From CAYRNY01 sp964425755 (GTDB lineage Bacteria > Chloroflexota > Anaerolineae > Aggregatilineales > Aggregatilineaceae), in assembly GCA_964425755.1 (NCBI GenBank), contig CAYRNY010000002.1, positions 1-64,000 on the forward strand: a DNA stretch of 64,000 nt. Reading direction: 5' to 3'. The notes beneath the pieces were generated by a model that was given only the letters and a program-made list of their open reading frames with translations, was not told where the DNA came from and did no database searches. Made by a program: the position numbers and the translations under genes. Shown here in pieces: positions 8,348 to 17,216 of this stretch. Position 1 is the first letter of the stretch. The number at the start of each line of letters is the position of its first letter.

Positions 8348-8384
8348 CCGGGGGCGTATGTGCGCGATATGCCCCCGGTTTTTT
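8348..8384 (+). terminator. Rho-independent terminator after the C11 peptidase gene
   Basis: An 8-bp G/C stem (8348-8355 with 8371-8378), extendable by three pairs including one G-U, is followed directly by six T residues (8379-8384). It lies 28 nt after the stop codon. Confidence 0.9.
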
Positions 8385-8411
8385 GCGCGCGCGCGGAATT
8401 CTTATGTTACA

Positions 8412-8440
8412 TTGATTCTGGACGCAAACGGCGTGATAAT
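8412..8440 (+). promoter_or_regulatory. Sigma-70-type promoter for the metallophosphoesterase-methyltransferase pair
   Basis: TTGATT (8412-8417) and GATAAT (8435-8440) are separated by 17 bp and lie 35 nt upstream of the start codon at 8475, right after the preceding terminator. Confidence 0.6.
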
Positions 8441-8474
8441 GTACATTCTGCCCGAGACAAGGGAGTGAACTGGA

Positions 8475-9392
8475 ATGACTCGGATCGTTATTCTGGCCGA
8501 CATTCACGGCAATTTGCCGGCGTTTGAAGCGGTCCAGGCTGATATTCAGCGGCTCGCGCCGGACCGCGTGATCGTCAACGGCGATATTCTCAACCGGGGG
8601 CCGCAGAGCCTGGAGTGCCTGCACGCCGTACGCGCGACCGGCTGGCCGGTAGTGTACGGCAATCACGAGGATTACGCGGTCAAGCGCCGGGCGGGTGGGT
8701 TCCCGGCGGAGTGGGCCGCGCCGTTCTTTGACCCGTTCCAGGAGGTCGCGGACGCCTTGAGCGACGAGGAAGCCGCGTACCTGCGCGCGTTGCCGCGTTC
8801 CATGGTGCTCGACGTGCCGGGATTGCCCGCGTTCTATGTCGTGCACGGCAGTCCGCGCGCGCTGAATGACGGATTAGGGCCCTGGCTGAGCGACGAGGAA
8901 CTGCGCGAGCGGCTGGAGATGGTGCCGCAGCCGGTGATGATCGGCGCGCACACGCATCGCCCGTTTAACCGGCGTGTGGGCGACCGCTGGGGGCTGAACT
9001 GCAGCGCGGTCGGCATGCCTTACAACGGCGATCCGCGCGCGCAATACCTCGTGCTGACCGGGCGCGGCGGGCGGTGGCAGGGCGAATTCCGCGCCGTGCC
9101 CTATGATCGCTCACTTGTTTTCGCGGCGTATGAGGCCAACGGCGCACTGAAGCACGTGATCAACCACGTATTCAAGTACGAACTGGAGACGGCGACTTTT
9201 CATTACGGTTCGTACCTCGAATTCTGCGCGCAGCACGACCTTGAGCGTGATTGCCTGGCAAGCTTCGAACGCTACCGTATCGCGGCGGCGGATGTTGAGC
9301 CGGGGCGCTCGCTCAAGCCGTCGCCGCCACATCCGGACGGCGAGGATGATGACGCCGGGACCGGAGAAAGGGGGATGCATGGCACGCGTTAA
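8475..9392 (+). CDS. Calcineurin-like metallophosphoesterase
   Basis: The 305-residue cytoplasmic protein carries the full set of metal-ligand motifs of the calcineurin-like phosphoesterase fold: DIHGN near residue 10, GDILNRGP near 37, GNHED near 60 and GAHTHRPF near 157. Length and order resemble the YfcE/MJ0936-like small phosphodiesterases and ApaH-like proteins; the substrate cannot be told from sequence. The ATG has GGGAG at about 9 nt. The 3' end overlaps the start of the methyltransferase gene by 14 nt, suggesting coupled translation. The last 100 residues are not conserved in the motif sense and may be an accessory domain. Confidence 0.88.
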   Translation: MTRIVILADIHGNLPAFEAVQADIQRLAPDRVIVNGDILNRGPQSLECLHAVRATGWPVVYGNHEDYAVKRRAGGFPAEWAAPFFDPFQEVADALSDEEAAYLRALPRSMVLDVPGLPAFYVVHGSPRALNDGLGPWLSDEELRERLEMVPQPVMIGAHTHRPFNRRVGDRWGLNCSAVGMPYNGDPRAQYLVLTGRGGRWQGEFRAVPYDRSLVFAAYEANGALKHVINHVFKYELETATFHYGSYLEFCAQHDLERDCLASFERYRIAAADVEPGRSLKPSPPHPDGEDDDAGTGERGMHGTR

Positions 9393-10041
9393 GCTCAAGC
9401 GGTTTAAGGTGCAGCGTCCGTCGCCGGAAGTGCAGGCGCGCTACCTGCGCCAGTACAACGGGCGCGACCTGCACTTCCGCCTGCACGAGCTGCCGCCGAT
9501 CACGGCGCGCGAGCTGTTCGGTATCGCTGCGCCGCTGGTGCTCGATCTCGGCTGCGGGCGCGGCGAGTTCCTGGTGGGGCAGGCGCAGCAGCGCCCGGAT
9601 GAATATTTCGTCGGGTTTGACTGGCACCGCAAGTCGATCTGGGACGCGGCCAACCGTGCCGCGCGGGCGGAACTGGACAACGTGCGCTTCATCAAGACCG
9701 ACTTCCGGCAGGCGCTCGCGCTCGTGCCTGACGAGTCGGTGAGCGAGGCGTTCTTGTTGTTCCCCCCGCCGATCATGCGTTACAGCAAGCGCAAACAGGA
9801 CCCGTTGATGGAGTCCACGCTGCGCGGGATCCATCGCGTGTTGCAGCCGGGCGGCCTGTTCCACTTCGTGACCGACAGCGCGGCGTATTTCGGCCTGAAG
9901 CTGACGATGATCGCGTTGACGGGGCTGTTTGAAGTACAGTCCACCTCGCAGGCGTTTGAAGGCGGGCAAACCCGCTTCCAGCGTTTCTGGGAAGGTTTCG
10001 ATATCCGGTCTAACCGCGCGGAGTGCCGGAAGCCGGAATAG
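9379..10041 (+). CDS. TrmB-like SAM-dependent methyltransferase with altered signature
   Basis: The 220-residue product has the Rossmann methyltransferase motif I (LDLGCGRGEF) and an overall plan like TrmB, which makes 7-methylguanosine at position 46 of tRNA: GFDWHRKS, the DESVSEAFLLFPPP region, and a C-terminal TRFQRFW segment. In standard TrmB the fourth region reads PDPWPK followed by basic residues; here it reads PPPIMRYSKRK, and the C-terminal TxFE-type motif has Q for E. Function as the tRNA m7G46 enzyme is therefore uncertain. I chose the ATG at 9379 because AGAAAGGGGG precedes it. Upstream in-frame codons lie deep inside the phosphoesterase gene. Confidence 0.8.
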   Translation: MARVKLKRFKVQRPSPEVQARYLRQYNGRDLHFRLHELPPITARELFGIAAPLVLDLGCGRGEFLVGQAQQRPDEYFVGFDWHRKSIWDAANRAARAELDNVRFIKTDFRQALALVPDESVSEAFLLFPPPIMRYSKRKQDPLMESTLRGIHRVLQPGGLFHFVTDSAAYFGLKLTMIALTGLFEVQSTSQAFEGGQTRFQRFWEGFDIRSNRAECRKPE

Positions 10042-10047
10042 AATGAA

Positions 10048-10085
10048 AGTGCAGAGGCATGTTTTTGCACCTCTGCACTCGTTTT
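10048..10085. terminator. Bidirectional terminator between convergent genes
   Basis: A perfect 10-bp inverted repeat (10048-10057 with 10070-10079) lies six bases after the methyltransferase stop codon. It is followed by GTTTT on the plus side and flanked by AAA on the minus side. It can serve both the plus-strand pair and the minus-strand lipoprotein gene ending at 10097. Confidence 0.75.
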
Positions 10086-10096
10086 CTGGGGGAACG

Positions 10097-10789
10097 CTAT
10101 TCTGCTACGACGTCAAATTCCGCGAATTTTCGCACGGCTATACCGGCAGTTTCGATATCCTGCAACGTGGTGACAGAGTCACGTAGCACGTCCGAGAACT
10201 TGATTTCAACCTCATCGCGCCGTTCAAGCGTAAAGGTCTCACTGTACGGAACAGGAACGCTGTTGGCGTAAACCGAGTAAAGGATTACGCTGACAGGTTC
10301 GCGCAAATCATTTTGGAGCCGCAGACTCATTGTGAAGTCTTCGAAGTCCAAGCGTTGGTAAAACTGGTCGTAGAGCAACGTATCCAACCGATCGAAGCGT
10401 GGTTTATTAAACGCGACATTCAACGTGTTCGCTGATACGGCGAAGGTAAAAATATTGTCTTGAACGTTGGGATGATTATAAATATCCTCAACTTCTTCCG
10501 CAGTGATCAATGGGATTTTATAGTCAACAACCAGATAGGTGCTGTAGCTGCGTTCCTCTTCGCGTACGTTTTTAACGTCGTTCAGTTCATCCTGCAGGAT
10601 TTCGACGATCTGCTGCTGTTTCTCTTCATCTCCGCTGAACTCAAGCGAGAGCGTGCCGTTAATGTACAGCGTTTCGTCAAGTTCTTGAGCGTCCATAATA
10701 TCCTGCATGTACAGATCAGCCGTCACATCAAAGTCGCATGCGGCGAGTAACAGGCTGAGCGAGGTTAGAATCAACACCAATTTTTTCAC
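10097..10789 (-). CDS. Lipoprotein of unknown function, low GC
   Basis: The 230-residue product begins with a lipoprotein signal: two lysines, a hydrophobic stretch and the lipobox LLAAC, so Cys near residue 17 should be lipidated. The mature part is acidic, with about 60% polar residues, and looks like a beta-rich domain; I do not recognise the family. An ATG at 10804 is in frame, but the AAGGAGG ribosome-binding site lies within the codons after it, so the GTG at 10789 (spacing 5 nt) is the better start. Base composition is clearly more AT-rich than either neighbour, which suggests acquisition or relaxed selection. It ends at the shared terminator. Confidence 0.8.
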   Translation of the reverse strand: MKKLVLILTSLSLLLAACDFDVTADLYMQDIMDAQELDETLYINGTLSLEFSGDEEKQQQIVEILQDELNDVKNVREEERSYSTYLVVDYKIPLITAEEVEDIYNHPNVQDNIFTFAVSANTLNVAFNKPRFDRLDTLLYDQFYQRLDFEDFTMSLRLQNDLREPVSVILYSVYANSVPVPYSETFTLERRDEVEIKFSDVLRDSVTTLQDIETAGIAVRKFAEFDVVAE

Positions 10790-10833
10790 CGGTTCCTCCT
10801 TCAATGTGTGAAATCGCTAACATAAATGACTCT

Positions 10834-10860
10834 AGCTGGAAAGCTTGCATCTTTCCAGTT
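10834..10860 (-). terminator. Hairpin after the O-antigen-ligase-type gene
   Basis: An 8-bp perfect inverted repeat (10836-10843 with 10851-10858), extendable by two pairs with one G-U, lies in the AT-rich gap between the polymerase gene and the lipoprotein gene. It has no T run on the minus strand, so it is a terminator candidate or possibly part of the lipoprotein leader. Confidence 0.35.
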
Positions 10861-10896
10861 AAGAATATGTTATTAAGGTTGTTTCGTTGGCTTTCT

Positions 10897-12336
10897 TCAG
10901 TCGTTCGCTTCAGCGCGCCGCACCAGGCGCACCGTCGCCAGCAGCAGGCCGAAGATGATCCAGACCGTGGTCATCGTGCTGTGGAACAAGTCGATCTTGA
11001 AGTAGAAATGGTCGAAGATGCCGCCCGCCAGCACCCCGGCCAGCCCGGCGGCAAGGCCGAGCCACACGTCGTATAGCTGCGCGTTGGCGCGCAGCGCGGC
11101 ATAGTTGGCGAAGCTGTAGACGAACGGACTCGCCATCAGGACCAGGTAGCCCGCCAGGCCGAGCAGCCCGGCATGGGACGCTACCGTCAGATACGTGTTC
11201 GCCACGCCGAGATACAGGTCGATCTCCGGGGTGCCGGAGAAGCCCACGCCGATCACCGGGTGGCGTTCGATCAGGGTCAGCGCGTCCTTGTACTCGCCCC
11301 AACGCATCTGGGTTTCGAGGTCCTGGTTGGTGAACCCGGCTTCGAGCTTATCGATGTAGCGCTGCGTCACGGGCAGGAACAGCGCCAGCACCGCGATCAA
11401 TGCCATGACCAGCAGCAGGCGGCGGTAGCGCAGCGCCGCGATGAACACCAGCGCCACGCCCAGCGAGAGCATCGCGCCGCGCGAGTCGGTCAGGAACAGC
11501 GCGACGAACACCACGCCGAACATGCCCGCCGCGACCCAGCGCTTGAGCACCGGCCTGCGCGAAAAAATCTGCGGAGCCAGCACCGCGCCGATCATCAGCA
11601 GGAAGCCGCCGAACGCGTTCGGGTCGATCCACGTGCCGATCGCGCGTTCGTTGAGCACCGCGACCCCGGTTTCGCGGTAGCGCAGCACGCCGCCCACCGG
11701 ATACCCGAAACGGCCCAGCCGGTTGAGCAATGCTTCGGCGGCGAGGTCGGGCAGCGCCCACAACACGATCCCCACCAGGGCCGACAGCGCGCCAAACGCG
11801 GCGAGCGCGCCTACCGTGCGGCGCAGCGTGCGGGGCTCGCGCAGGATGTCGACCAGCACCGGGATCAGCAGCAGGCTGAGCACCATCTCCAGCACGGTCC
11901 GTAGCGTGCGCGGCTCCAGCGGGGCATGGCGCAGCCCCATCAGGTACGCGAAGATCATCAGGCCGGTGAAGCCGAGCACGAGCGGGGTCACCGGGGTGGA
12001 GCGAAATAACCGCCGCTCGCCGCGCATCCATTGCACGAGGTAGACCAGGAAGAACGCGCCGAGCGCGCCGTCGAGAAAGGTCGGCGTTGGCGAGAACGGC
12101 AGTGGCACTTTGCCGAACGGGAACAGCGCGATCACGGCCAGCATGACGACCAGCGCCCCGTGCAGGTTGGACAGCGCATACAGTCCAACCGCCGCGCCGG
12201 ACACCGCCCCGAACGCCATCACCGGGCCGAGCAGCACGATCAGCAAGGCCAGCATCCCGCCGAGAAAACCGATCAGGCCGCCGGTCAAGACGGATAGCGG
12301 GCGGCGGTCATCCCCGTAAATCAACGTTTCCAGCAT
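10897..12336 (-). CDS. O-antigen ligase/polymerase (Wzy/WaaL)-family membrane protein
   Basis: The 479-residue protein is almost entirely hydrophobic, with about 11-12 membrane spans. It carries the hallmarks of the Wzy_C family: TDSRGAML in the middle, then a long outer loop with RHPVIGVGFSG, then NTYLTVASHAGLLGL. Such proteins polymerise or ligate lipid-linked oligosaccharides on the outer face of the membrane. I took the ATG at 12336 (MLETLIYGDD) rather than the in-frame ATG at 12372, because GAGGAA lies in front of it and homologous proteins start with the hydrophobic region soon after. Downstream of the YfhO-like and DUF2142 genes on the same strand, it is the natural end of a polysaccharide block. 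Confidence 0.87.
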   Translation of the reverse strand: MLETLIYGDDRRPLSVLTGGLIGFLGGMLALLIVLLGPVMAFGAVSGAAVGLYALSNLHGALVVMLAVIALFPFGKVPLPFSPTPTFLDGALGAFFLVYLVQWMRGERRLFRSTPVTPLVLGFTGLMIFAYLMGLRHAPLEPRTLRTVLEMVLSLLLIPVLVDILREPRTLRRTVGALAAFGALSALVGIVLWALPDLAAEALLNRLGRFGYPVGGVLRYRETGVAVLNERAIGTWIDPNAFGGFLLMIGAVLAPQIFSRRPVLKRWVAAGMFGVVFVALFLTDSRGAMLSLGVALVFIAALRYRRLLLVMALIAVLALFLPVTQRYIDKLEAGFTNQDLETQMRWGEYKDALTLIERHPVIGVGFSGTPEIDLYLGVANTYLTVASHAGLLGLAGYLVLMASPFVYSFANYAALRANAQLYDVWLGLAAGLAGVLAGGIFDHFYFKIDLFHSTMTTVWIIFGLLLATVRLVRRAEAND

Positions 12337-12472
12337 GGTGATTGCCGTTCCTCGTGTTGTGTGCTGCTTCACGTCGCCATTATACCGCCATCCGGTGGCC
12401 CGGCCAGCCTTGCGGCGCGGGCGTGCGGCGAGCGCCGGATCGGCGTAGGGATGGGGGCGACCTGGTACCGCG

Positions 12473-14815
12473 TTAGTCGCTCTGCCGGGCGATGCGGCGG
12501 CGGCTGGCGACGGTCAGGCTGACGAAATAGCCACTCAAGATCACCAGCGCGACCGCGCTGATCACGCCGCCCGCGATCACGGTCGGGGACAGGAATTGCA
12601 GCGACACCTTTTGTCCCTGTCCGGGCCGGATCGGGATGCCGATCAGCCCGGCGTATGTATCGACGATATCCACCGGCTCGCCGTTGATCTCCGCGTGCCA
12701 GCCGGGATAATTTGCGATCGGCAGTGTGAGCAGCGCCGGTTCGCTGGTCGAGACCTCCATCTCCATGTATTCCGGCTCCAGCATCTTGAACGCGCGCACC
12801 TGGGCACCGGGTGGACGCTCGCCGGGCAGTGCGAAGGGCAGCTCGCCCTGTACGACCGCGATCTCGCGCAGGTCGATCCAGGGTTCGGTCATGATCTCGC
12901 GCGCTTCTTCCGCGTCCTCGGCGAAGCGGGCCTGGTACACCAGGTGTGCAAACGGGCGCGGATCACGCAGTTCGTACAGCGTGTATTCTTCCCCGTCGTA
13001 GTTCACCCCATCGCCCACCACCTCGACCGCCACGTTATCCGGCACGTCGGCGATCATGGTGGCGTAGCGCACGGCGAACACTTCCCAGCGCCGGTCGACG
13101 CGTATCTGGCGCAGTTTTTCGAGCGACGCCAGCCGGAAGGGGCCGGTGCCGTAGATATCGGGAATGCGCCAGTAGGTGCCGTAGGTCTGGATACCCGCCG
13201 CGCCGTCGACCAGGAAGCTGATGTTTTCCCAGTCCTTGACTTGCAGCAATTCGAGGTTGTCCGGTTCGCGGATGCGGTTCTCCGGCGTGTCCGGCACGAC
13301 GTTCGGCGCGTTCATGCCGAGCGTGAACAACTCGACCACGATCAACCCGCCGAGCGCGGCGGTCGTGATCGCGCTGCGCTCGCTGCTGCGCCGGTACAGC
13401 CACGCGTTCGCCAGCAGGCTGATCAACGCCACGAAACCGAGCGCGTTGGCGGTCGTGTTTTCGGGATCGTCGCCGCGCACTACCAGCACGCCCACATACG
13501 CGAGATAAGCCAGCGCCGACAGCACCAGGTGCCCGCTCGCCAACCGGCGCAGCCGCTCGGCGTCTTCAGGGTCGGGGCGGTAGTCCGGATCGAGCAGGTC
13601 GCTGAGTTCGTAGGTCGCGATGATCACGACCGCGAACACAACCAGCGCGATCGCGCGCTCCTGCTGCCGGAAGATGCTCCAGCCGGGCACAATGTTGTAG
13701 AACACGTCGTAGACCACGCTGTTGCCGCCCAGCGCCAGGAACATGCCCAGCACGATCACGCCGAACCAGAAGGTGTACTCGCGGCGCGGGCGCCAGATCG
13801 CCAGCCCGACCAGCAACAGCGTGATCACGCCAACGTACAGCGGCCAGTACTCGGCGTCAAACAGGCGCGGCCACATGACCTGCACCAGCTCGGCGAAGTC
13901 GAACCCGGCGGATTTTTCGATGTAATGGTAGTCTTCGGTGCGATAGGCGCGCGTCATCAGTTCGTAGGCGGGCAGCAATTGCACGGCGGCGATCGCCGCA
14001 CCGGCCAGGCCCATCACGCCGACGCGCCACACGATATCTTTCGTGCGCAGCCAGCTACGCCAGCCGGTGAACGCGATATAGGCGGCGGTGAGGTAGGTCA
14101 TCTGCATCGTGGTTTGGGTGTGGCCGCCGAAGAATGAGAGCGCGAGCATAAACGCGCTGAGCAGAATCCCGCGCACGCGCCAGCGCACATCGGTGATGCT
14201 CAGGTGCGCGCCGAGCAGCATCAGCGGCAGCCACGCGATCGCGAACAGGATGCTGGGTTGCAGCATCGGGTAGCCGGCCAGGTAGCCGCCATACGTCCAC
14301 AGGATGCTGCCGATCAGTGCCGGGGTGGGCCGCCGGACCAGCGTCCGCAACAGGACGTACATCATGATGCTGGTGAGCCAGTAATGCGCCGCGACCTCCA
14401 TCTGGTAGGCTTCGATGCGCCAGTCGCCCGGCCCGGTTAGGAAGGCGGATATCCAGCGCGGCGGGTACCATACGGCCCACTGGACGTTCGCCGCGAAGGG
14501 GTCGCCGCCGTAGTTGTAGGGGTTCCACAGCGGGATATCACCGTCGCCCATGCGCTCGACCTGGTAATCGCTGTAGGCGAAATAATGCAGCGGGAAGTCG
14601 CCTTTGGCGAAGATCACGCGGTCGTCGGCCACCGGCGTGAGCAAGCGCCAGAAGAACAGCGCCCACAGCGCCGTCAGCACGGTGAAGGCGAACAGCGCCG
14701 GGGGAATATCGAAGATGCGCGGGTGGGTCAGCCCGGTTAAGTCCTCATCATATGCCAGGTCGTCCGGCAGCGAATCGGAATGCTGAGGCAGGTCGTCCTG
14801 TTGGTTAGTGTTCAC
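12473..14815 (-). CDS. YfhO-like multi-span membrane protein
   Basis: The 780-residue product has a hydrophilic N-terminus (1-40), about 12 membrane spans up to about residue 500, and a C-terminal extracytoplasmic domain with a last span near 755. The region WNPYNYGGDPFAA and the FRQQER segment are typical of YfhO proteins (PF09586), which are GT-C-fold membrane proteins implicated in glycosylating lipoteichoic acid or other surface polymers; the substrate here is unknown. It is in the same direction as the DUF2142 gene upstream (22 nt apart) and the O-antigen-ligase-type gene downstream, so these probably form one operon devoted to envelope glycan assembly. Confidence 0.85.
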   Translation of the reverse strand: MNTNQQDDLPQHSDSLPDDLAYDEDLTGLTHPRIFDIPPALFAFTVLTALWALFFWRLLTPVADDRVIFAKGDFPLHYFAYSDYQVERMGDGDIPLWNPYNYGGDPFAANVQWAVWYPPRWISAFLTGPGDWRIEAYQMEVAAHYWLTSIMMYVLLRTLVRRPTPALIGSILWTYGGYLAGYPMLQPSILFAIAWLPLMLLGAHLSITDVRWRVRGILLSAFMLALSFFGGHTQTTMQMTYLTAAYIAFTGWRSWLRTKDIVWRVGVMGLAGAAIAAVQLLPAYELMTRAYRTEDYHYIEKSAGFDFAELVQVMWPRLFDAEYWPLYVGVITLLLVGLAIWRPRREYTFWFGVIVLGMFLALGGNSVVYDVFYNIVPGWSIFRQQERAIALVVFAVVIIATYELSDLLDPDYRPDPEDAERLRRLASGHLVLSALAYLAYVGVLVVRGDDPENTTANALGFVALISLLANAWLYRRSSERSAITTAALGGLIVVELFTLGMNAPNVVPDTPENRIREPDNLELLQVKDWENISFLVDGAAGIQTYGTYWRIPDIYGTGPFRLASLEKLRQIRVDRRWEVFAVRYATMIADVPDNVAVEVVGDGVNYDGEEYTLYELRDPRPFAHLVYQARFAEDAEEAREIMTEPWIDLREIAVVQGELPFALPGERPPGAQVRAFKMLEPEYMEMEVSTSEPALLTLPIANYPGWHAEINGEPVDIVDTYAGLIGIPIRPGQGQKVSLQFLSPTVIAGGVISAVALVILSGYFVSLTVASRRRIARQSD

Positions 14816-14837
14816 GGCAAACCGTCCTATGCGACTG

Positions 14838-17216
14838 TTACCCGGTAATGGTCACGTCGTGCGGCAATATGGCCGCACCCGGTAGCGTATCAAGCTCTGT
14901 GCTAACCGGCAAGCGGCTGAAATCCGCCGGGCGGTACAGACCGGCGGCGACGCGGTACGTGCCCGCCGGTAGATCGTCCGGCAGCGGGATGGTGTACGTG
15001 TCGACGAATGGCACGCCCACCGCCCAGGCCGAGGTCGGCCAGCGCCCGTCGCGCGGCGGCGCGTCCCCCTGGGCCGCTGGCTGGCCGTAAGCGCTGGACT
15101 CCGGGTCCAGGTGGGGCGCGGGAAGCAGGTGCACCAGCACGTTGAAATCGTCCCCGACGCGGGCCAGCGCTTCCCATTCCAGCGCCACCGAGATCGACTC
15201 GCCCGGCGCGGCGGTTTGTGGCGTTACGTCTGCGCGATTCAGACGCAGCGCGCCGCCGAACACGGCTTCGAGCGGGACGCCCCCGGCCAGGTGCTTCGCG
15301 TCCCCGACGATGCGCCCGGCCTGCACGGTCACCGGGCCGCGCGGCGCGCCGTCCAGCGTGACGGGGTCGAACTCCATGCCGGTTTCGTACTGCCGCCAGC
15401 CGATCTTGAGCACCGGTTGCACCGGGGTACGCGCGTCCGCCGCGACCGGCAGCGTGTAGCTGTCGGCGTAGATCGTGTCGAGTTGCCAGGTCGTGGTGCG
15501 CAGCAGGCCGCCGCCGGGATAGCTGTCAATCTTCGCGATCTGCTGGTAGCCGGAGTCGGCGCTCACATCCGGCAGGCCGAGCACCTGGACGTAAAAGCTC
15601 ATGTCGCTGGCGGTGTGCGCGGTGGGCCGCCAGTACAGCGTGATCGCCAGCCCGTCGCGCTCGTCGCCCGGCTTCGGCGCGTGGTCGCTGATGGCAACGC
15701 CGCGCAGTTCGATCGGGCCGAAGCGTGCATCGACCGGGATCGCGTCATCCGGCACGGCGGCGACGGTGGGCGGGCGGGCGTAGGTCGGGCGCAAGGTGTG
15801 GAACGGGATCGCGATCCCGGCAGCGACGACCGGCAAGGCGAACAGGGGCGCGACCAGGTGGCGCGCGCGACGCGGGACGACCTGCGCGAGGCCGAGCGCG
15901 ATCAGCGTTGCCAGCGCGCCCAGCGCCGGGAACAACAGCCGTCCCTGCGTGGCAGGCGTGCGGATGGTCCAGTTGATCAGCGCGGCGAACACGATCAGCG
16001 TGTGCAGCGCGAGAATCGTCACCGGCAGCCCATCGCGCCAGAAGTCGCTGTTGAGCCGGTGCCGGATTCCGCGCAGGGACCACGCAGCGGCGCGGGTGTG
16101 TGTCGCCTGGGTGCCTCGCCGTGCCCGGCGTGCGAGCGCCACCCGCATCAGTCCAAGCAGCAGCCCGGCGAGCGCCACGATCAGTAGAGCATCCGTGTAA
16201 TCAAACAACCACTGCGGCGCGATCACGTTCAACATGCCGAAGACGCCCCAGAACGACAGGCGCAGCCCTTCGAACTCGTCGAGCAGGTCCCCGGCGGTGG
16301 GCGTGCCGCCGCGCGTTCCGTAGACGTCGAGCATCCGGCCCATGCCGGTCGGCTCGCCGTACAGGTACAGGTTGCGCGCGTACCACCACCCGGCGAGCAC
16401 AGCCCACACCGCGAGCACGATCATCCCGGCCCTGAGCAGGTCGCGCAGCGAGCGCCCCTCGCGGACGTGCACCAGCAACACGACCAGCGCGGCGGTGGGG
16501 TAGAGCGCCAGCCCGCTCAGCTTGCTGAGCGACGCCAGCGCCATGATCGCGGCCAGTATCCACAGGCGGCGATCGCTCAGGCCGGCGCGCCAGATGACAA
16601 GCAGCAGCGCCAGCGTGACCGCACTGAACAGATTGATCAAATTGTCGTTGTTGATCGCGCCGGAGATGAACAGAAACATCGGGTTGAACGCGGCCAGCAG
16701 CACCGCCGTGACGTGGATCGCGCGCGCCCCCGGCGCGGCCAGCCGCGCGACGTGGTAGATTGCCACCACCGTGCCCAGGCTGAGCGCGACGCTAAACAGG
16801 CGCACGACGTGCACGGCCAGCGTGGTGCCTGACCAGGGGAACGCTTCGGCGTCCCAGTCATGTTTGACCGTGACCTGGTTGTCGGTCGCCAGCCCCACGC
16901 CGATCCGCGCGTGGGGGTTGCGCTCCTGCCGGGCGTCCAGGTCGCCCCGGTCGATGGGCAGCACCAACAGGGCGCTCAGCGCGTAATACAGCGGCGGCTG
17001 GCTGCCTTCCTGGTGCCAGCGTGTCTCGACTTCGGGGTCCTGGACGGGCAGCGTGCCGGTGTCCGCGATATGGTCGATCAGCGGGAAATGGAAAATTTCG
17101 TCCGGCGGTTCGAAGATCGGCGTCGACACGCTGTAGATCACGGCCATGATCGCGTAGATCACGAGCACGGCGGCCAGCCAGCGTGGTATTAAGGGCGCGC
17201 TGTGCGGGGTGATCAT
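14838..17216 (-). CDS. DUF2142-type membrane protein, probable GT-C glycosyltransferase (copy 1)
   Basis: The 792-residue protein has about 11 membrane spans followed by a C-terminal soluble beta-rich part (about 490-790). The N-terminal outer loop carries PIFEPPDEIFHFP and QPPLYYALSALL, and a later loop has GAINNDNLINL; these are characteristic of DUF2142/GT39-like proteins that transfer sugar from a lipid carrier. The acidic DE pair in the first loop fits a catalytic site. The start is the ATG at 17216, which overlaps the stop of the upstream paralogue as ATGA. The C-terminal part looks like two carbohydrate-binding-like sandwich domains. It is a tandem paralogue of the next gene upstream. 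Confidence 0.83.
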   Translation of the reverse strand: MITPHSAPLIPRWLAAVLVIYAIMAVIYSVSTPIFEPPDEIFHFPLIDHIADTGTLPVQDPEVETRWHQEGSQPPLYYALSALLVLPIDRGDLDARQERNPHARIGVGLATDNQVTVKHDWDAEAFPWSGTTLAVHVVRLFSVALSLGTVVAIYHVARLAAPGARAIHVTAVLLAAFNPMFLFISGAINNDNLINLFSAVTLALLLVIWRAGLSDRRLWILAAIMALASLSKLSGLALYPTAALVVLLVHVREGRSLRDLLRAGMIVLAVWAVLAGWWYARNLYLYGEPTGMGRMLDVYGTRGGTPTAGDLLDEFEGLRLSFWGVFGMLNVIAPQWLFDYTDALLIVALAGLLLGLMRVALARRARRGTQATHTRAAAWSLRGIRHRLNSDFWRDGLPVTILALHTLIVFAALINWTIRTPATQGRLLFPALGALATLIALGLAQVVPRRARHLVAPLFALPVVAAGIAIPFHTLRPTYARPPTVAAVPDDAIPVDARFGPIELRGVAISDHAPKPGDERDGLAITLYWRPTAHTASDMSFYVQVLGLPDVSADSGYQQIAKIDSYPGGGLLRTTTWQLDTIYADSYTLPVAADARTPVQPVLKIGWRQYETGMEFDPVTLDGAPRGPVTVQAGRIVGDAKHLAGGVPLEAVFGGALRLNRADVTPQTAAPGESISVALEWEALARVGDDFNVLVHLLPAPHLDPESSAYGQPAAQGDAPPRDGRWPTSAWAVGVPFVDTYTIPLPDDLPAGTYRVAAGLYRPADFSRLPVSTELDTLPGAAILPHDVTITG

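Noticed and set aside
12596..14137. A 500-codon open frame opposite the YfhO-like gene
   Set aside because: Antisense to a recognisable membrane protein and rich in Asp/Arg/His/Gln repeats, without motifs.
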